Below are positions 9,601 to 17,294 of a DNA stretch of 64,000 nucleotides, piece after piece (the first letter of the stretch is position 1; every line of letters begins with the position of its first letter). Where the stretch lies: assembly GCA_963728545.1 (NCBI GenBank), contig CAVSKO010000003.1, positions 2,108,001 through 2,172,000 on the forward strand, in the 5' to 3' direction. The notes under the pieces were generated by a model, which was not told where the DNA came from, did not search any database, and saw only the letters and a program-made list of their open reading frames with translations. A program made the position numbers and the translations under genes. The DNA is from DASUNP01 sp963728545. Lineage in GTDB: Bacteria; Acidobacteriota; Blastocatellia; UBA7656.

Positions 9601-11090
9601 AGATCAACCTCTCGACGGCTGCTGCGGCAGCGGACACTGCTCCGTTCGGCGTGTTGCAGGGCGTGACGGCCAGCATCATGCCTTGCCTGATCGGGGAAGG
9701 CACCGAGCCTCACCTGTTCGAGTTGTTCAACGAAGGGTCTGATCCGACCATAGGGTCAGGCGGCGAGATCACGTTCGCCACGCCGGACTTCGATCTGAGG
9801 TTCGAAGGCAACGACGCGGCGCTGTGCACCCCTTCACGGCAGAGAGACCCGAACCGAGGGAAGGTGGGCTTCTTCGGCGTCGGCTGCGCCCCGCCGGCAA
9901 ACCCGCTGTGCCGACAGGTGTTAGTAGGGTCGTTCGTGACGACGCCCAACGCAGGGACAGACCTGATAGACGCGCTGTGCGCTGTACAGGTTAACCTGTT
10001 AGGGTGTGGGTTCTTCCCCAACGAGACGACGATAATCTGTCAAGGGTTCCAGAGTGACACGGGAGTGCCGCTGCAGAGGAACGGGAAGACGGTTTCAACG
10101 GCCGTTACGCTAGCGTGTGACACGAACGGAGACGGCGTGATAGACGCGACGATAGCGTTGGGGACGGTGACGCCGGTCAACAAGAACCTGGTACGAGCGA
10201 CGTTCAATCCGTTGGCGGCGTTCCCTGGCACGGCGTTCCCGACGGCGTGCTGCGGAGGGGCGGCGAACCTGACGGTGACGACGACGTTCACGGCAGGAGA
10301 TAATAATATCTTCGGGCCGTTCACGCGGACGGTGGTATGCCCGATAGATCTGGGAGTGAGGGCGCCGGTGGTGTTCTCGGTGACGCCGAGTGACGGAAAC
10401 TGTGCGGTGCCGATCCAGAACCTGATCGTGACGGGAGCGTGCTTCTGCCTGCCGGACGGGACGCCGGGAGTGACGAGCGCGTTCGCGGTAGAGGTAGGGA
10501 ACACGGCGAACCGGATAAACGGGATAGTGAAGCCGTTGAGCTGTTTCGCGGTGGACGCGGAGTTTGTGTTCACGAGCGCGAATGCAGGGAAGAGGTTCTT
10601 GATCTTCCTGGTAGGCCCAGGAGGGACGAGTCGAAACCTGACGAGCTTGCCTGCGGGAGCGCCGGTGGGATGCCCGATAGGGAACGAGCAAGGCATCCAG
10701 GTCACCTTCACCTGTAACTCGACAGGAGGAGGGTCATGCATACCAGGGACACAGGGATGTCCAGCTTGTCAGGAGAACGACACGCGACCCGAATGCGTGG
10801 ACGTGATTAACATTGCGGTTGTGAACGGATGCAATCTGAAACGCAGCGAGACAGGCGTGTTCACGCTCGACGTTACCGGGCGAAACTTCAAGCCGAATGC
10901 AACCGTAACAATCAACGGCATATCACCAAAGAAAGTGAAGTTCAAAGAACAACAGACCGGAAACACCTTCAACAAGCTTGTGCTGAAGGGCAGGATATGT
11001 GACCCCTTGCCGGGAGTGATTATAGTGATCAATCCCGGTGCAAGAGCTTCACTGCCGTTCCAGTGCAACGCGGCCTGTCCGACTAACTAA
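6609..11090 (+). CDS. Very large secreted protein of unknown function with C-terminal IPT/TIG-like domain
   Basis: 1,493 residues with a clear Sec signal (KIKRAVMLSVLVAAIAAIALPVIG) and no later membrane segment. I do not recognise a catalytic domain. The body is rich in Gly, Asn, Thr and paired cysteines. It has several stretches that read like adhesin/surface-layer beta-sandwich sequence and calcium-binding-like D/N-rich turns (about residues 760-790 and 880-940). The last ~100 residues (FTLDVTGRNFKPNATVTINGI...) resemble an IPT/TIG immunoglobulin-like fold. Likely extracellular or cell-surface. Codon style changes along the gene: roughly 7540-8680 and 9900-10740 use mainly G-ending codons, the rest mixed codons. 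It is a single-gene unit with its own long leader and a strong terminator. Confidence 0.75.
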   Translation: MKIKRAVMLSVLVAAIAAIALPVIGLRARAASNSANFKAAARLAPLPQQAPAAAESLDQSAAAPSGNYSPDTLKALGIKRLPDGLHSRQVGKLLAQRIQRANPGSNLRGPLGPFTGPGGSVPIDPPAQRKGGGQGPPLAGQPVVLSEVGALSAALITTIGGRDTQFSEVALLADWDGREDCTADRSAKVDDFSTIEPDIDFSLTKAAISEVTFANGHLLNLYYYGDSVGNVYFGADLVGNSLVDVVFDVNIPDLVSSGTGFTSNGFVLQNPTTLDCSDDQVTVTGIAVNPVADLGDFGAAFCGIIGEVIYVSVHDSQGCASNAANQPIRTRILAFATFNIGATVFIVPQVRQILRSQFGNTGGVAVDDDGSLYFHLSDLVQLSGAAIFKATEVARSTAQNGLCGSPVPPGRINRVIPLIATPPTLGSAATSATALTVVGSRLTNYSGNATTFGNVVAITTGPCNVVYAAVAASFQAGAVSFEQLTQGLFTNPGALPATPSMVISFADCSGAFDVCSSPAAGFPGQIPLADGFADGPTATIARVVGVNNFRVFVLGNGPGTIQTTQSLLDARVILASVLKLDFQVDFTEHSGIAVSEEGTVFVISGGTPAGIGKNPSPMFTEILCFEDMCPMDRRADFVDLRGLPTDQVPNPPASGGNQGDGDSDRFDHIFHQAPIDQVTLTPTGLSGLARGFLRYTNRLAPIPMSPGVALGNTIPTLSDDGTTGTELVPGAGLTGTPIIFEGLDPSHQVAGGDDQNTPNRGDDDDGAGTPILVGLFEGGFEFVFGGPVGTAACVRNGFFLNANGNITFTRGLPDSSPTVPEFRSGPPMIAPAWADFDPSTRTTSAGGPFFNTFPVQALGFANINAFRVRWINVPEFIDFDADPFNDSPECGSSNTFSVTLYDDGTGIDENSNKLLDPADPTGDNADPAFDLQEGPTDLRFVREPNTQIIVGCPPRPEGSGHFIFEYCRMDLLGTPDRPVIVGFSIGGTSPLNPPGLCEINLSTAAAAADTAPFGVLQGVTASIMPCLIGEGTEPHLFELFNEGSDPTIGSGGEITFATPDFDLRFEGNDAALCTPSRQRDPNRGKVGFFGVGCAPPANPLCRQVLVGSFVTTPNAGTDLIDALCAVQVNLLGCGFFPNETTIICQGFQSDTGVPLQRNGKTVSTAVTLACDTNGDGVIDATIALGTVTPVNKNLVRATFNPLAAFPGTAFPTACCGGAANLTVTTTFTAGDNNIFGPFTRTVVCPIDLGVRAPVVFSVTPSDGNCAVPIQNLIVTGACFCLPDGTPGVTSAFAVEVGNTANRINGIVKPLSCFAVDAEFVFTSANAGKRFLIFLVGPGGTSRNLTSLPAGAPVGCPIGNEQGIQVTFTCNSTGGGSCIPGTQGCPACQENDTRPECVDVINIAVVNGCNLKRSETGVFTLDVTGRNFKPNATVTINGISPKKVKFKEQQTGNTFNKLVLKGRICDPLPGVIIVINPGARASLPFQCNAACPTN

Positions 11091-11099
11091 CCCTGAGTC

Positions 11100-11124
11100 A
11101 AGGTGAAAGTTCTGCTTTCACCTT
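11100..11124 (+). terminator. First hairpin after the large secreted protein
   Basis: A 10-bp perfect stem AAGGTGAAAG / CTTTCACCTT with a 5-nt loop begins ten bases after the stop codon. It lacks a T run and probably supports the following terminator. Confidence 0.55.
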
Positions 11125-11141
11125 AATCTTCAAAACATTTG

Positions 11142-11171
11142 GGAGGGCTAGAATCTAGCCCTCCTTTTTTT
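11142..11171 (+). terminator. Strong rho-independent terminator
   Basis: A 10-bp GC-rich stem GGAGGGCTAG / CTAGCCCTCC with a 3-nt loop (AAT), directly followed by seven T residues: a textbook intrinsic terminator for the 1,493-residue protein gene. Confidence 0.95.
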
Positions 11172-11333
11172 CGTCATAACGGCAGGGAGAAAAGAATGTA
11201 TAGCGAGATCGATAAAGTTGAGACGAATGGCAAAGGCAACTTCAGCGAATCGAAAGTGCTCACGGCTTATTTGGGAGCAGGTTTCATCGTCTATAGCGGT
11301 TTTCAATTGAATGTACTGTATGCGAGAGACATC

Positions 11334-11453
11334 TCACCGCCGCAGACACAGAGAACACATATGGCCGATGATGTGCTTCGCACGCGGCGGGGGCGCAGAG
11401 AAAACCAACCTCTGCTCTGCGCCCGCTCTGTGTTCTCTGTGTCTCTGCGGTGA
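11334..11453. repeat. Dispersed palindromic repeat, copy 1
   Basis: The left arm begins TCACCGCCGCAGACACAGAG and the right arm ends CTCTGTGTCTCTGCGGTGA. In between is a shared insert, ATATGGCCGATGATGTGCTTC followed by GCACGCGGCGGGGGCGCAGAG. Copy 2 (21427-21547) carries the same insert in the opposite orientation. Copy 3 (48100-48197) has the arms without that insert. No coding function is evident. Confidence 0.85.
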
Positions 11454-11593
11454 ATCTTCTTTCATTCCCTTACACTCATTTGAAATTCGCTCTAGTTGTC
11501 TTTCGGGGGCGGCGCTCCATACGATCTCATTGTAGACATGGGCAAGCGCATCTTGAAGGTTCAGGTGAAGAATAGAGAATTTAAGAAAGGAAG

Positions 11594-11666
11594 TGGAGCT
11601 AGTCGGGCTCGAACCGACGGCCTCTGCAATGCCATTGCAGCGCTCTCCCAACTGAGCTATAGCCCC
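11594..11666 (-). tRNA. tRNA-Ala (anticodon GGC)
   Basis: A 73-nt cloverleaf on the minus strand. Acceptor GGGGCTA pairs with TAGCTCC; the D-arm is GCTC-AGTTGGGA-GAGC. The anticodon arm CTGCA-ATGGCAT-TGCAG gives anticodon GGC, and the T-arm is GTCGG-TTCGAGC-CCGAC. The 3' CCA is not encoded after the discriminator A. Confidence 0.97.
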
Positions 11667-11784
11667 AAACTGGCTGATGCTTTCAACGTAGATCAATACT
11701 AGCAAACGCACTTTTACAGAGTCAACCGACCTACCGGCATGCGCAAGCTGCTACGGATTACAAAGAGACTGAGAAACAGCGATT

Positions 11785-12006
11785 TTAACCGGCTTCCGTA
11801 TGCATTCGTTCCCACTCCGACTTCCAAGTGGGGTCGAGATCCTTTATGCGCATCTCCAACTCAAGCGTCAGGTCGCTCAACTTATCCATGAAACGCTCAA
11901 CGTCCGGGTAATCATTGTCCTCTGCCGCGCGCTCGGCGGCGATCGTCAAGCCGTTGAGCATCTCGTATAGCGTTTTAAGGACTTCTAATTCACCTTTGCT
12001 GCTCAT
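11785..12006 (-). CDS. Small hypothetical protein (73 aa)
   Basis: Not recognised. The sequence is highly charged, without membrane segment or signal. It is predicted to be almost wholly helical and possibly coiled coil (LKTLYEMLNGLTIAAERA, MDKLSDLTLELEMRIKDL). It lies 27 bases downstream of a resolvase-like small gene on the same strand and may be cotranscribed with it. Composition matches neighbouring genes, which supports real coding. Confidence 0.6.
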   Translation of the reverse strand: MSSKGELEVLKTLYEMLNGLTIAAERAAEDNDYPDVERFMDKLSDLTLELEMRIKDLDPTWKSEWERMHTEAG

Positions 12007-12033
12007 CTCATAACCCCGATTCTCCTGTGCGCG

Positions 12034-12372
12034 TCAGGGTACTTGCGCCAACCCTCTATGCTGTTGAACATCTACGAAGATAACCTCGACGCCCGCTTTA
12101 CGGCTCTCTTTTAAAATTTCTTCGGGAACCGCGTGCCGCGCATCGGCCAATATAAGCAGACGACCTACTGCGCCGCTGCGTATTTCATTTATTAGATTTC
12201 TATGTTCAGGGTTTCCTGCCGTGCCCGCCAGCGGAGCCCGATCGCCGAAGAAATGGCTCACTTCAAAATGGTGCAGCTCCGCATAGCGCTTTAGCGTGGC
12301 CCTCTGAAATGATGCGTTAACGTTTCCCGCGGCGGGTTCGATCAACGCCACGGTCCTTTTGTTTGCCTGCAT
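12034..12372 (-). CDS. Small resolvase-N-terminal-like protein (112 aa)
   Basis: The start is placed at ATG 12372 because GGGAG lies just upstream; an in-frame ATG at 12489 is possible but has no good ribosome-binding site. The pattern VALIEPAAGN...QRATLKRYAELHHF...LINEIRSGAVGRLLILADARH...AGVEVIFVD follows the fold of the serine-recombinase catalytic domain (beta strand, helix E, final strand). However, the conserved nucleophile serine region is replaced, and there is no DNA-binding domain. It is probably a degenerate, non-recombining relative. Function unknown. Confidence 0.5.
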   Translation of the reverse strand: MQANKRTVALIEPAAGNVNASFQRATLKRYAELHHFEVSHFFGDRAPLAGTAGNPEHRNLINEIRSGAVGRLLILADARHAVPEEILKESRKAGVEVIFVDVQQHRGLAQVP

Positions 12373-12483
12373 ACCGAATTGCTCCCTTGCACTTTTTCGC
12401 GCGCTCGATCTCATCAAGCGTTCCGGCGAATCACTCACAAGAGAAAACTCACGGGGAGAGTATATCTCAATTTGTAAAACAAA

Positions 12484-12522
12484 AGCCACGCGGCGAGTTC
12501 AACGTGAACTCGCCGCGTGGCT
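12484..12522 (-). terminator. Terminator of the M1-like peptidase gene
   Basis: An 18-bp perfect stem (12484-12501 with 12505-12522) with a 3-nt loop. Read on the minus strand it follows the stop of the upstream gene and is followed by a TTTTGTTTT stretch. Confidence 0.85.
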
Positions 12523-12542
12523 CCGGTTTAACTTGATTCTGC

Positions 12543-14573
12543 TTAGCTGCTCTGCGCCGTCGAGCGCTCGCGTTTATAAGGCTGGCCCAGATATTTTTCG
12601 ACAGCCTTTTGCGCGTCGTTGTAATTGGTGCCGGTCTCTTTCGCCTTGTTGTACTCCGCCACCGCGCGGTCGCGATTGCCCTGAGCGTCGTATGCGTTCC
12701 CGCGATATATGTAGGACCAGACTTCAAGCCACGAAGGCTCAAGGTCGCCGTTGAGCGCCTCCGAAAAATAATCCTTCGCCTTATCCCAGTTCCTCTGCTC
12801 CATGAAGAGCAGACCCAGGTTATACCAGGCCCACGACGAGCGCGGGTTGAGCTTCAGCGCGGCGCGAAATTGCTCCTCGGCTTCTGCATACTCTTCGCGC
12901 TGGAAGTGCTGTATCCCGCGCCGCACGATTACCGAAGTCCGTATCGTGTCGGAGATGCGCAGGTAGCGGTTTTCGGGATCGATTATCACGTCGAGCGGCT
13001 TGCCTTCCGACGCAATTTCGAAATCCGCCGACGTTCCCTTCAGGTCTATAGTAGTCCGGCTCTCGCGCCCGCCCTCAGCTTCCAAAGCTATGCCGACGGG
13101 GCCGCGAAATGAATCCAGGTTTTGGCGCACGGTCCCGCGCACCTTGAATTTACCCTCTTTAGTTCTGATTATCGCGTAATCGACTTTGAACTCCGGGACG
13201 CCCGTCGAGTCGATCCACAAACCGAAAAAGCCTCTCATGTTCGAGCCTGCTATCTTGTCGGTCAACGCTTCGAACTGGTCTATTCCGGCGTTCTGCCCTT
13301 TGTAAGTCGAATAGTAATTCTTAATCAGGTTAAAGAATTTCTCGTCCCCAATCGTGCTGCGCAGCATGTGATAGACATAAGCGCCCTTGTAGAAGATGAC
13401 CGAGCGATAGGCGGGCGACTGGTCGTTGAGTTGCGCGGGCGCGCGCGCTATGGAAGATTCCTGCTCGAAGGCCAGCGCAAGCTCAAGTATCTCCGAGATC
13501 GTTCCCTGGAATTCCGCAGCGCTTTGCCGCGATTCGCGATAAAGGACGCTGGAATACTCCGCAAGCCCTTGCGACAGCCACGAATCATCGAAGCTTTTCA
13601 AACCCACGGCCTGCCCCCACCACTGGTATGCCACTTCGCGCGCAAGGTCGTCGACGGGCAATTCTCTTTCCGATACCAGCATTCGATGCGATAGGAACCC
13701 GATGCCTGTGCCGCTGTAAGTATCAAGCGTCTCGTCGTCTACTTCCGCGATCACATAACGCGGCGCGAACTGATAAGCGCCGAAGCGCGTGTTGTAAAAC
13801 TGTAGTATCTGCGCGATCTCCTGGCCGAACTCGTTTAAGCGCGCTTCGCTGCCGGGCAGCACGAACAGATCGACTTGCAATCCCGCGCTGTTGATCGTGC
13901 GACTGATGAACTGCCCCGCAGCAAACGAGCCGGGCAAAGTCGGCTGCGTCTCTACGAAGGTGAAAGTCTTTCGCCCGTCTTTCGCAGGCGCTGCCGCGAC
14001 GGGGTTGGCGCTATGGCCTGCGACGAGCCAGTTGCCGGGAACCGTCAGGCTTATCTCAGACGTCGCGCGGTCCGCGGCATAGCCGTGAAAGGGGAACCAG
14101 CGGGCGGCATAAAAGAGATATGAACCTTCCGGTCCTACGTAAGCCAGCCTGCGGTCGGGCACGGGGCCGCCTTCGGGCGTCGCGAGCGGGCCTGCATAAT
14201 CAAACGTCAGCGTGATCTCGCTCCCGGGTTGATATAACTGCCCAAGGTTTATTTTGACATTCAGGTCGTTGACTCTATCTTGAATGAATTGCAACTCGGT
14301 CTTGCCGTCAGGGCCTTTGACCGACGAGATAATAAGCGACCCGTTCATTTCAAGCACGGCCGATTGGGTCTGCTTGAGCGGTTTGAACGTGACTGCCGCA
14401 GTCGCTTTTAAAGTGTGCGAGTCGGGCAGCAACTCGGCGTTGATTTTGTAGCGCGATATATCAATCATTGCCCCCGCCTCTTCCGTCTGCGCCGGCGCGG
14501 CTGGAACAAACACCAGTGCCAGGGCAAGAGTCGCGATTGACATTGCCGTCTTAAAGATTCGTCTCTTATTCAT
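12543..14573 (-). CDS. Secreted M1-peptidase-like protein with C-terminal TPRs; zinc motif lost
   Basis: 676 residues with an N-terminal signal (FKTAMSIATLALALVFVPAAPAQ). The body follows the M1 aminopeptidase fold: beta-sandwich with LAYVGPEGSYLFYAARWFPF (about 143-162), then the peptidase domain with FAPRYVIAEVDDE. Where M1 enzymes have HExxH, this has REVAY (312-316), and the third ligand region WLNEG is SWLSQG (331-336). All metal ligands except the first Glu are therefore gone. The C-terminal ~110 residues are TPR repeats (AEEQFRAALKLNPRSSWAWYN). It is likely a periplasmic or outer-envelope scaffold or binding protein rather than an enzyme. It is monocistronic and ends at a strong hairpin. 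Confidence 0.8.
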   Translation of the reverse strand: MNKRRIFKTAMSIATLALALVFVPAAPAQTEEAGAMIDISRYKINAELLPDSHTLKATAAVTFKPLKQTQSAVLEMNGSLIISSVKGPDGKTELQFIQDRVNDLNVKINLGQLYQPGSEITLTFDYAGPLATPEGGPVPDRRLAYVGPEGSYLFYAARWFPFHGYAADRATSEISLTVPGNWLVAGHSANPVAAAPAKDGRKTFTFVETQPTLPGSFAAGQFISRTINSAGLQVDLFVLPGSEARLNEFGQEIAQILQFYNTRFGAYQFAPRYVIAEVDDETLDTYSGTGIGFLSHRMLVSERELPVDDLAREVAYQWWGQAVGLKSFDDSWLSQGLAEYSSVLYRESRQSAAEFQGTISEILELALAFEQESSIARAPAQLNDQSPAYRSVIFYKGAYVYHMLRSTIGDEKFFNLIKNYYSTYKGQNAGIDQFEALTDKIAGSNMRGFFGLWIDSTGVPEFKVDYAIIRTKEGKFKVRGTVRQNLDSFRGPVGIALEAEGGRESRTTIDLKGTSADFEIASEGKPLDVIIDPENRYLRISDTIRTSVIVRRGIQHFQREEYAEAEEQFRAALKLNPRSSWAWYNLGLLFMEQRNWDKAKDYFSEALNGDLEPSWLEVWSYIYRGNAYDAQGNRDRAVAEYNKAKETGTNYNDAQKAVEKYLGQPYKRERSTAQSS

Positions 14574-14776
14574 TCTGTTCCGATTCCTTCTAGGTGAATA
14601 GATTACTTCGACTATAAATTATAACATCTGGTTGATCGGCCTGACTAGCATCGGCTTTCGGACGCCAGCCTACAATAGACGAATGGTGAGAAGGCCTCTT
14701 CTTGCGGTATTATGAGCGCCGCCAGATGGCCCCTTGCGCCACAGGGCTATAAAATCTTAGATGGAGAACGCTTCTG

Positions 14777-15460
14777 ATGGCAACGCCTCGCCCGACACTC
14801 TCTGACACGCTGCCCGAGCCTCGGCCTGGCGCGCGCGCCAACCGCGCCGCGCGAGAGGTTGCCTGCCTCGTTCTTCTGGTCGAGACAATTATGTGGATCG
14901 CGCCAATGATAAAAGACGAGGGGGCGGCCCGGCTGGGGTTGACGTTTATGATAGTAGCGCTGCTCGTGACCTGTTACGTGCGGGATAAAGCGAAGGCGCG
15001 AGAGCTTGGATTGAGGCTCGACAATTTTCTCGGCGTTATAAAGCGGCTCGCGCTGCCGCTCGGCGCTTTCATCTTGCTTGTGATTGCAATCGGGTACGCG
15101 GCGGGAACGCTGAGGTTCGGGGCAAGGTTTTATTCCATGCTGCTCACGGTCCCGCTGTGGGCTCTGCTTCAACAGTACATGCTCTTGGCGTTCGCTAATC
15201 CGCGCTTGCGCGTGCTATCAAGGGAGGGACAAAGCGCGGCAATAACGGCTGCGCTGTTTGCGCTGCTTCACTTTCCGAATCCTATTCTGATGGTTACGTG
15301 TGCGGCAGGCGGTTACATCTGGGCGCGCGAGTACGAGCGAGAGCCTAACCTGTTTGCCAACGCGCTGACGCACACGCTGGCAAGCGCCTTTCTTGCCAAT
15401 TCCCTTCCCGGCTCGCTGCTCAAGAACATGGTCGTGGGATACAATTTCTTTTTCAGGTGA
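14777..15460 (+). CDS. CPBP-type membrane protein with altered catalytic motif
   Basis: 227 residues, strongly hydrophobic, with about six membrane segments. The arrangement matches CPBP (CAAX protease and bacteriocin-processing) membrane proteins. PLWALLQQYMLLAF stands in the position of motif 1; FALLHFPNPIL carries the motif 3 histidine; ANALTHTLASAFL carries the last histidine. Motif 1 is normally E-E-x-x-x-R, but here the two Glu are Gln (QQ) and the Arg is absent. Proteolytic activity is therefore doubtful. It does not overlap its neighbours. Confidence 0.65.
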   Translation: MATPRPTLSDTLPEPRPGARANRAAREVACLVLLVETIMWIAPMIKDEGAARLGLTFMIVALLVTCYVRDKAKARELGLRLDNFLGVIKRLALPLGAFILLVIAIGYAAGTLRFGARFYSMLLTVPLWALLQQYMLLAFANPRLRVLSREGQSAAITAALFALLHFPNPILMVTCAAGGYIWAREYEREPNLFANALTHTLASAFLANSLPGSLLKNMVVGYNFFFR

Positions 15461-15755
15461 TCGTTGTTATAGCGCTTCCACATGGCATCCTCCCGTTCGC
15501 CTTAGAGAGTGCTTACCAGTGCCAGACCTGGTCGTGCTCCTGGATCAATCCCGCGATCTCGCTTCTACGAATCAGCCGAACAACATCGATGCAGTTGTCC
15601 TGATCGATTCCGCGCTCTTCCTTTAGTTACGGTCTGCCAGTTTCAGCCCGCCTACTTTGCGGCGTACCGCCTCTTTCCTTCTTGATAACAGCGCGATCAA
15701 TCAACCATACTTATTGAAGTAACCCCGGAGCGTTCAAGCAAGAGAAAGGGAGAAG

Positions 15756-17135
15756 ATGGCAAAATCCAAAAGTCCAAAAACAGTCTATGTCTGTCAGATA
15801 TGCGGAGCGCAACAGCCCCGGTGGATGGGCAAGTGTCCCGACTGCGGCGAGTGGAATTCGCTGGTCGAAGAGAAGACCGTTTCGTCGCGCCCTGACGCAA
15901 GCCCGCGCGGCGGAATGTTTCGCCTGCGCGAAGTTCAGCCTGTCGCCTATCACGAAATCGAGAGCCAGGATGATTCGCGCCAGTCGTCAGGCATAGAAGA
16001 GTTCGACCGCGTGCTGGGCGGAGGCATCGTTCCCGGCTCGCTCGTGCTGATCGGCGGAGAACCGGGAATAGGAAAATCTACCCTGCTCCTCGAAGTCTCC
16101 GACAAGCTCACGCGCGGCTACGGCAAGGTGTTGTACATATCGGGCGAAGAGAGCGAACGGCAGATAAAGCTGCGCGGCGAGCGATTGGGGATCAACCCGA
16201 CGGGGCTTTACCTTTTGCCCGAGACCTGTCTTGAGCGCATCTTTGAAGAGATAGACCGGCTCGAACCGCAAGCAGTCGTAGTAGATTCCGTGCAGACCGT
16301 CTTCTCGATGAAGCTTGAGTCCGCGCCCGGTTCGGTCTCGCAGGTGCGCGAAGTCGCGGGCCAGTTTTTGATTCTCGCAAAGAATCGCTCTGTGCCGGTC
16401 TTTCTGATCGGCCACGTCACGAAGGAAGGGACGATAGCCGGGCCGAAGGCGCTCGAACACATCGTAGACACGGTGCTTTACTTTGAAGGCGAGCGTCATC
16501 ATAACCACCGGATCATCAGAGCCGTCAAGAATCGCTTTGGCGCTGCAAACGAGCTTGGCGTGTTCGAGATGACGGGCACGGGGCTTGTGCCGGTGCTCAA
16601 CCCTTCGGGATTGTTTCTCAACGAGCGGCCCGTCGGAGTGAGCGGCTCCGTAGTCACGGCCTGCCTGGAAGGCACGCGCCCGCTTCTGGTCGAGCTTCAA
16701 GCGCTGGTCACATCAAACCGATACGGCACGAGCCGCAGGATGACTCAGGGCGTAGACACAAACCGCGTCGCGCTGTTGATGGCGATGCTCGAAAAGCGAG
16801 TCGGCATGAACGTGCTTGGAGACGACGTGTTCGTAAACGTGGCGGGCGGCATGTCGATAGACGAGCCGGCGGCAGATCTAGGCATAGTCGTAGCCATCGC
16901 TTCAAGCTTCCGAAACATTCCGGTAGACGAGCGGGCGGCGGTCTTCGGTGAGGTCGGGCTTGCCGGGGAGGTGCGCGCGACGAGTCAGGCGAGTGTGCGA
17001 GTCCGCGAGGCTTATGCGATGGGCTTTCGCCGCTGCGTCATTCCTCACGGCAATCTCATCGGGCTTGAATACGACGATGGAATTGAAGTCATCGGCTGCC
17101 GCAACGTAGCAGATGCGCTTGAAGCGCTCTTCTGA
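15756..17135 (+). CDS. radA: DNA repair protein RadA
   Basis: 459 residues, the usual RadA length. The N-terminal zinc finger has C13-x2-C16 and C27-x2-C30. The RecA-like ATPase core has Walker A GEPGIGKST (101-109) and the diagnostic RadA motif KNRFG (258-262). The C-terminal Lon-like domain contains NVAGGMSIDEPAADL and AVFGEVGLAGEVR. RadA is a DnaB-type helicase that drives branch migration during recombinational repair and transformation. The start follows a GGGAGA ribosome-binding site. Unusual hairpins lie downstream. Confidence 0.97.
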   Translation: MAKSKSPKTVYVCQICGAQQPRWMGKCPDCGEWNSLVEEKTVSSRPDASPRGGMFRLREVQPVAYHEIESQDDSRQSSGIEEFDRVLGGGIVPGSLVLIGGEPGIGKSTLLLEVSDKLTRGYGKVLYISGEESERQIKLRGERLGINPTGLYLLPETCLERIFEEIDRLEPQAVVVDSVQTVFSMKLESAPGSVSQVREVAGQFLILAKNRSVPVFLIGHVTKEGTIAGPKALEHIVDTVLYFEGERHHNHRIIRAVKNRFGAANELGVFEMTGTGLVPVLNPSGLFLNERPVGVSGSVVTACLEGTRPLLVELQALVTSNRYGTSRRMTQGVDTNRVALLMAMLEKRVGMNVLGDDVFVNVAGGMSIDEPAADLGIVVAIASSFRNIPVDERAAVFGEVGLAGEVRATSQASVRVREAYAMGFRRCVIPHGNLIGLEYDDGIEVIGCRNVADALEALF

Positions 17136-17208
17136 TTTTGGATTGCAGATGCTGGTGATTTGTTGATGCGATGACAGGCTATACTCCGTCAATTCAAAAT
17201 CCAAAATC
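17134..17208. repeat. Word-like inverted repeat at the radA 3' end
   Basis: GATTTTGGATT (17134-17144) is the reverse complement of 17198-17208, inside a run of AAAATCC words. It begins at the radA stop codon and may help termination. Confidence 0.55.
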
Positions 17209-17218
17209 CAAAATACTA

Positions 17219-17254
17219 AAGGGGATGACGCAGCCCCCGTTGCCTCATCCCCTT
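17219..17254 (+). other. Twin hairpin, copy A (downstream of radA)
   Basis: A 10-bp stem AAGGGGATGA / TCATCCCCTT encloses the 16-nt sequence CGCAGCCCCCGTTGCC. This can itself pair as GCAGC-CCCC-GTTGC above a C-C mismatch. A T-rich stretch follows. The same 16-nt apical sequence is in copy B on a different stem. Confidence 0.75.
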
Positions 17255-17294
17255 CAGCTTTTGTTTTGCTTTGTCTGTCGCTTCTCTCAGTTTT

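Noticed and set aside
12633..12638. Complete avoidance or loss of GGTCTC sites in this genome
   Set aside because: Intact GGTCTC/GAGACC sites lie in unbroken genes (12633, 16334, 33685, 42293, 60101), so the motif is not eliminated.
15480..15640. Short open frame on the minus strand (reading EERGIDQDNC...IQEHDQVWHW)
   Set aside because: About 38 residues, no acceptable start codon after an upstream stop and no family recognised; may be a remnant, but not supportable.
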